From: Lacinutrix himadriensis
GTDB taxonomy: Bacteria > Bacteroidota > Bacteroidia > Flavobacteriales > Flavobacteriaceae
Reading direction: 5' to 3'
Length of the DNA: 64,000 bases
Assembly (NCBI RefSeq): GCF_001418105.1
Contig: NZ_LIQI01000019.1
Span: forward strand, 248,001 to 312,000
Below the pieces are notes generated by a model. It did not search any database, was not told the origin of the DNA, and worked only from the letters and a program-made list of their open reading frames with translations. A program made the position numbers and the translations under genes. Below, in pieces: positions 59,640 through 64,000 of this stretch (positions are counted from its first letter, which is position 1; each line of letters opens with the position of its first letter).

Positions 59640-62414
59640 ATGATAGATGCATTAAAAGATAATGACCTTTTTAAAAGTATTTTCCATTCTTCCGTAGAAG
59701 GTATTTTGGTTATAGATGATTCTGGTGTCATTATTAAAGCCAATCCCGCTAGTGCGCAAATGTTTGGCTACAACCAACAAGAATTAATTAATAAAACAGT
59801 AGAAAATCTTATTCCGAACCAATACCAAAAAAATCACGAATCCTATCGGTCCAAATATTCTAAAAAGCCCAAATCAAGACGTATGGGACAGGATTTGGAT
59901 TTATGGGGATTGAAAAAAGATGGTTCTCAATTTCCGTTAGAAATAAGTTTAAGTCCAACAGAAATTGACAATAAACAGCTTGTCATTGCTTTTATAATAG
60001 ATATTACAGAGCGCATGAATGCAAAACAAGCGCTACTACGTAGTGAAAGCAGAATGGCAGAAGCCCAACGTCTTGCGCATGTAGGAAATTGGCATTGGAA
60101 TATAGAAACGGACGAGAGAAGTTGGTCTGACGAATTTTACAGAATCCTTGGTCTTCCTCCTGGAGATAAAAAGCTGAATTCTAAATCTGTAAGAGATTTT
60201 ATTCACCCAGAGGATAAAAAAAATACCATACGGGCAATAAACGATGCTGTAAAAAATAAAACACCCTATAAGCACAAACAAAGAATTGTGAGACCAGATG
60301 GCACTATAAGACATATTCTAGCAAAAGGGAAAACAATATATGATAGCGAAGGCTTCCCAAAAGAACTATATGGAAGCATTCAAGATATTACAAGGCATAA
60401 AGACATTGAATTAAAACTAAAAAACAGTCAAGAAAAAACACAAGCTTTACTAGAGGCTTTACCGGACGTCATGATACTTTATGACAAACACGGAAATCAT
60501 CTAGAGGTGCACACCCCGGAAGACTACCAACTTGTTGCTCCTTATGAAGACAATATTGGTAATAATATTGATAAGATACTTCCAAAAAAGGTTTGTGAGA
60601 AAATAAGAAAGGGATTTGCCGATTGTGAAAAAACGAAAGAAAATCAAATTGTAGAGTATTCACTAACCATCATGGGCAAGTTGACACATTTTGAATCCCG
60701 AATAGTAAAAACAGATACTAATAATTTTTTATGCATCATACGGGATATTACCGAAAGTGAAAATGCAGAAAAAGTAATCCTTGAAAAGGAACAAAGACTG
60801 CGATTAACTTTAGAAGCTGGCGAATTTGGATCTTGGCATTGGGATTTGCTATCTGATAAAATAGTAAGAGACAAATATCAAAACTCTTTATTTGGAATAG
60901 CAGCAGAAGAGTATACCACTACCTATACCGATTTTTTAAAGAATATTCATCCTGAAGACAGAGATAACGTAAGGTTAACCATAGCAAACGCCATAAAAAA
61001 AACCAATAGCTATACCGTACAATATAGAATTACACATCCTGATTTATCTATGCATTGGCTGCTTGAAAAAGGAAAAGTTTTTAAAAACAACCTTGGGCAA
61101 CCAGAACGCATAATAGGGGTAACACATAGCATTACAAAACAGAAGTTAGCAGAAGAAAAATTAAAAGAAAGTGAAGAAAAACTTCGAGATTACACCCTGG
61201 AATTAGAAGAAAAAGTAGCCGAACGGACCAAAGAACTTACTACTGTTGTTCAAAAATTAGTAGCCTCTAACTTAAGTCTTGAAGACCAAATATTGGTAAC
61301 AGAAGAAGCGGAAAACATAGCATTAAATAGCAAACAAGTACTTGCCAATATTACTAGAAATTTCCCTAAAGGTTTTGTCGTAGTTGTTGACGCCAACCTA
61401 AATATTGTTTTTATAGATGGTGAAGAAGTGGAAGCATTAGGCTATAGCAACCTAGTACTAACAAACGCCACAGTATATGATGGAAATGGCATTACAGAAG
61501 ACGTTAAAAACATATTAATAAAAGAAATTAAAAAAACATTTAAGGGAGAACATTGTTCCTTTGAAATAGATATTCAGAATAGATCTTACCTCGTTAATAC
61601 TACGCCGTTATTAAATAACGATAACCAAATTGAGCAGATTTTATTGGTCAATAATAATATAACACAGCAAAAACAAGTCGAATTAGACATCTTAAATACG
61701 CTAACCAAAGAACGGGAATTAAGCGAATTAAAATCGAGATTCATTTCTATGGCTTCGCACGAATTTAGAACTCCTTTAAGTGCTATTTTGTCTTCAGCAA
61801 TACTTATTGAGAAACAAAATGAGCCTGGAAAAGAAGATAAAAGAATAGGTTATGTAACTAAAATTAGATCGAATGTTAAAAACCTGGTCGTGATACTTAA
61901 CGACTTCCTTTCTTTAAGTAAATTACAAGAAGGAAAAGTAACTGCGCATCCAGAGTCTTTTAATCTTATTGATTTTTCTAAATCGTTAATTGAAGAAATG
62001 GAGGACATCAAAAAAGAGGGCCAGATCATCAATTTCCAATGTGAACATTCCACTATTAATGTGTTTTTAGATATCAAATTATTAAAACACATCCTTTATA
62101 ACTTAGTATCGAATGCTATAAAATATTCGGAAGAACAACAGGAAATCACCATTAAAATAGCAACTAAAAATCAGTTGGTATACATAGAAATAAAAGATCA
62201 AGGCATTGGTATTCCTTCCGAAGATCAAGACCATATGTTTCAACGTTTTTACCGTGCAAATAATGCTTCCAATATACAAGGCACTGGTTTAGGACTAAAT
62301 ATCGTGAAGCAATACACCGAATTAATGAATGGTACCATTAATTTTAAAAGTGAAATAAATAAAGGCTCTACCTTTTCTATAACCTTTCCTTTAAACGAAA
62401 AACAAGATGAATAA
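59640..62414 (+). CDS. multi-PAS hybrid-type sensor histidine kinase (no receiver)
   Basis: A 924-residue sensor with no clear transmembrane segment, so probably cytosolic. PAS domains: about 10-125 (FHSSVEGILVIDDSGVIIKAN), 145-260 (GNWHWNIETDERSW ... DFIHPEDKK), 270-375, 385-500 (GSWHWDLLSDKI), and 570-690 after a coiled coil (LEEKVAERTKELTT at about 515-535). HisKA has the phosphorylated His707 in SMASHEFRTPLSA. The HATPase has NAIKYS (N box), DQGIGIP (G1) and GTGLGLNIVKQY (G2). It overlaps the receiver-Crp gene by 8 nt, so they are a cognate pair. Haem or flavin binding to PAS cannot be told from sequence. Confidence 0.93.
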   Translation: MIDALKDNDLFKSIFHSSVEGILVIDDSGVIIKANPASAQMFGYNQQELINKTVENLIPNQYQKNHESYRSKYSKKPKSRRMGQDLDLWGLKKDGSQFPLEISLSPTEIDNKQLVIAFIIDITERMNAKQALLRSESRMAEAQRLAHVGNWHWNIETDERSWSDEFYRILGLPPGDKKLNSKSVRDFIHPEDKKNTIRAINDAVKNKTPYKHKQRIVRPDGTIRHILAKGKTIYDSEGFPKELYGSIQDITRHKDIELKLKNSQEKTQALLEALPDVMILYDKHGNHLEVHTPEDYQLVAPYEDNIGNNIDKILPKKVCEKIRKGFADCEKTKENQIVEYSLTIMGKLTHFESRIVKTDTNNFLCIIRDITESENAEKVILEKEQRLRLTLEAGEFGSWHWDLLSDKIVRDKYQNSLFGIAAEEYTTTYTDFLKNIHPEDRDNVRLTIANAIKKTNSYTVQYRITHPDLSMHWLLEKGKVFKNNLGQPERIIGVTHSITKQKLAEEKLKESEEKLRDYTLELEEKVAERTKELTTVVQKLVASNLSLEDQILVTEEAENIALNSKQVLANITRNFPKGFVVVVDANLNIVFIDGEEVEALGYSNLVLTNATVYDGNGITEDVKNILIKEIKKTFKGEHCSFEIDIQNRSYLVNTTPLLNNDNQIEQILLVNNNITQQKQVELDILNTLTKERELSELKSRFISMASHEFRTPLSAILSSAILIEKQNEPGKEDKRIGYVTKIRSNVKNLVVILNDFLSLSKLQEGKVTAHPESFNLIDFSKSLIEEMEDIKKEGQIINFQCEHSTINVFLDIKLLKHILYNLVSNAIKYSEEQQEITIKIATKNQLVYIEIKDQGIGIPSEDQDHMFQRFYRANNASNIQGTGLGLNIVKQYTELMNGTINFKSEINKGSTFSITFPLNEKQDE

Positions 62415-63477
62415 AATACTATTAATTGAAGACAATCAAGACGTAAGAGAAAATACAGCAGATATTCTTGAATTAAACAATTACACCGTAATTACTGCAG
62501 AAAACGGTAAAATTGGTGTTGAAAAAGCGATAAAAAACAATCCAGATATCATTATTTGCGATATCATGATGCCAGAATTAGATGGCTTTGGTGTTTTTGA
62601 AAGCTTAAGTAAAAACCATAATACAGCGCGTATTCCTTTTATTTTTCTAAGTGCTAAATCGGAAAAAACAGATATAAGAAAAGGAATGAATATTGGCGTA
62701 GATGATTATTTAACCAAACCATTTGAAGAGGATGAATTATTAGACGCCATAGTGTGCCGTATAAAAAAGAATGCCTTTTTGAAAAAAGAATTCTCTAAAA
62801 ACATAGAAGGTATTAGTGAATTTATCAACGAAGCTTCAGACTATCTAAAGTTAGAAGAACTTTCTAAAGATCGCAATCTAGAAAAGTATAAAACGAAAGA
62901 TTGTATTTTTAATGAAGGGACCGCTGCGCATCAATTATATTTTATACAAAGCGGAAATGTAAAAACATATAGAACTACCGAATCTGGAAAAGAATTTGTT
63001 ACAGGCTTATATGGACCTGGAGATTTTATTGGTCAGTTATCACTTCTTGGCGATAAAGGTTTATACGTAGAAACGGCAAGTGTATTAGAAGATGCTGAGA
63101 TTTGCGGAATCCCAAAAGCAGATTTCACCAAACTCTTGTATGGTAACAAAGAGGTTTCCAATAAATTTATAGATATTATCTCTAATAATTTAATAGACAT
63201 GCAGGAACATTTAGTAGATATGGCCTACGCTACAGTACGAAAAAGAACAGCCAAAGCATTGTTAGAATTAGATGAAAAAGGACTAATTAAAGATAATAAA
63301 CATACGGGTATAAGTATTCCTAGAGAAGATTTTGCAGGATTAATTGGTACGGCAACAGAAACGGCTATACGTATGTTAACCGAATTTAAACATGAAGGTT
63401 TAATTGACGTAGAAACAAACAGAAGGCTTGTTATATTAGACAAAGAAAGTCTAAAACAAATTTCAGAATTTGGATAA
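62407..63477 (+). CDS. response regulator: receiver fused to Crp-type cNMP/HTH
   Basis: A 356-residue regulator with three parts. The receiver (about 1-120) has the phospho-acceptor Asp52 in IIICDIMMPELDG, the acidic pair at 8-9, and Lys in FLSAKSEKT / KPFEEDE. The Crp-like beta barrel (about 145-250) has FNEGTAAHQLYFIQSGNVKTYR and YGPGDFIGQLSL. The HTH (about 275-345) has ISIPREDFAGLIGTATETAIRMLTEFK. Response regulators with a Crp-type output are rarer than OmpR or LuxR types. It would link phosphorylation by the multi-PAS kinase to Crp-like DNA binding. The TGAC-N4-GTCA and TTACGG palindromes nearby are candidate targets (inference). A terminator follows. Confidence 0.92.
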   Translation: MNKILLIEDNQDVRENTADILELNNYTVITAENGKIGVEKAIKNNPDIIICDIMMPELDGFGVFESLSKNHNTARIPFIFLSAKSEKTDIRKGMNIGVDDYLTKPFEEDELLDAIVCRIKKNAFLKKEFSKNIEGISEFINEASDYLKLEELSKDRNLEKYKTKDCIFNEGTAAHQLYFIQSGNVKTYRTTESGKEFVTGLYGPGDFIGQLSLLGDKGLYVETASVLEDAEICGIPKADFTKLLYGNKEVSNKFIDIISNNLIDMQEHLVDMAYATVRKRTAKALLELDEKGLIKDNKHTGISIPREDFAGLIGTATETAIRMLTEFKHEGLIDVETNRRLVILDKESLKQISEFG

Positions 63478-63489
63478 TAAATATTAAAT

Positions 63490-63532
63490 AAAAAAAGAGT
63501 TTTACTATAATCACAAAGTAAAACTCTTTTTT
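63490..63532. terminator. terminator after the two-component pair
   Basis: AAAAAAGAGTTTTACT and AGTAAAACTCTTTTTT are long complementary arms around an 11-nt loop. It is between convergent genes, so it can serve both strands. Confidence 0.9.
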
Positions 63533-63533
63533 A

Positions 63534-63749
63534 TTATCTAAACTTTTTAATCAAACTATTCATTATAAATGTTAGCAGTTGTTCTTGCAAAGCTCCTTTA
63601 ACCTCATTTTTAATAGAAGTTGCGCTAAGGCTATCTTTAGAGCTTTTTAAATTCAGTTTTATATGTTGTTTATAAATCTGTTTTTGCAGACTTAAAATTT
63701 TTAACTGATTATCTATTTCGTCAAACGAATTGTAACTATTTGGTATCAT
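63534..63749 (-). CDS. small DUF6327-like protein
   Basis: A 71-residue soluble, lysine-rich protein: YNSFDEIDNQLKILSLQKQI and KHIKLNL-KSSKDSL with VKGALQEQLLTFIMNSLIKKFR. I recognise it as a small family of Flavobacteriia often found next to holin-like membrane proteins (DUF6327 is my label from memory). Its start overlaps the end of the next gene by 14 nt on the same strand, so they are co-translated. Function unknown; usually stress-induced neighbours. Confidence 0.65.
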   Translation of the reverse strand: MIPNSYNSFDEIDNQLKILSLQKQIYKQHIKLNLKSSKDSLSATSIKNEVKGALQEQLLTFIMNSLIKKFR

Positions 63750-64000
63750 CTTTTATAAAATAACATTTAGAAAACTTTCTTAATAATGGTCCGTTAAACC
63801 TATCTCTTAAAAAATAAACAACCATTACAACGAACACATAAAACAAGCCAACAATTAAAAAACCATAAAACGTATCATCTAAAATTTGCGCTAGTCTAAA
63901 AGCTACTGCAAAAGATAATATTAATAAAGTAATACATGCCAAAGAACCAATCACGATAATTTTTGTGATATACGTAACACCTAGCATAAGCACTTTAAAA
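63736..64000 (-). CDS. holin-superfamily-like membrane protein, cut by the window end
   Basis: At least 85 residues, with two hydrophobic segments (GVTYITKIIVIGSLACITLLILSFAVAF and FYGFLIVGLFYVFVVMVVYFL) and a basic C-terminus (RDRFNGPLLRKF). The pattern matches the small 'phage holin family/DUF' membrane proteins of Bacteroidota, usually 110-150 residues, so the N-terminus very likely lies beyond 64000. A GTG at 63993 would be a possible internal start, but the frame stays open to the edge. Pairs with the DUF6327-like gene. Confidence 0.6.
   Translation of the reverse strand, partial: FKVLMLGVTYITKIIVIGSLACITLLILSFAVAFRLAQILDDTFYGFLIVGLFYVFVVMVVYFLRDRFNGPLLRKFSKCYFIKDDTK

Overview
The window looks like a chromosome segment of a marine-type member of the Flavobacteriaceae (Bacteroidota). 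DNA is AT-rich, and several genes are preceded by the Bacteroidota promoter pattern TTG ... TAnnTTTG. There are type IX secretion sorting domains and many lipoproteins. The run diacylglycerol kinase - FtsK - LolA - LptF/G - RibB is typical of this family. The species cannot be named from the sequence alone.

Layout. 1-6394: NhaC antiporter, peroxiredoxin plus thioredoxin, a 64-bp triple repeat, a small conserved protein, a Crp-type regulator with a Rossmann reductase, and an FAD amine-oxidase-like enzyme. 6395-13139: accessory region with a large repeat-rich lipoprotein and a two-gene HerA/nuclease anti-phage module, bounded by structured palindromic elements. 13140-17641: frameshifted methyltransferase, ankyrin protein plus catalase-peroxidase KatG, and thiol peroxidase Tpx. 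17679-24345: housekeeping envelope, division and riboflavin genes. 24451-27568: three-gene secreted-protein operon. 27725-30182: DegT aminotransferase, thioredoxin-like protein, nitroreductase. 30361-31053: tRNA-Ser(UGA) followed by partial copies of its 3' end. 31054-33158: LexA-like regulator with an exonuclease/GIY-YIG nuclease. 33159-39800: repeat-rich region holding a small hypothetical protein, a PhoX-like/di-heme peroxidase lipoprotein pair, and an orphan conserved gene followed by about 32 copies of a 7-bp repeat.

39840-54838 is a 15-kb defence operon, all on the minus strand. Its transcription order is hsdM, hsdS, a DUF262 protein, a DUF3696-type AAA ATPase, an unknown 272-aa protein, hsdR, then a kinase-helicase and a PLD nuclease. 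The last two match type I Mokosh. The DUF262/AAA/272-aa trio lies inside the type I restriction operon and is the best candidate here for an undescribed system.

54969-64000 is a stress and envelope module: KTSC-like protein, Hsp20, PepSY-like protein, an eRF1-like protein, patatin, MscS, a multi-PAS histidine kinase overlapping a receiver-Crp fusion regulator, and small membrane-associated proteins cut by the window end. Palindromes near Hsp20 and at 57251 are candidate sites for that regulator. All functions come from motif recognition by eye; no database search was possible.
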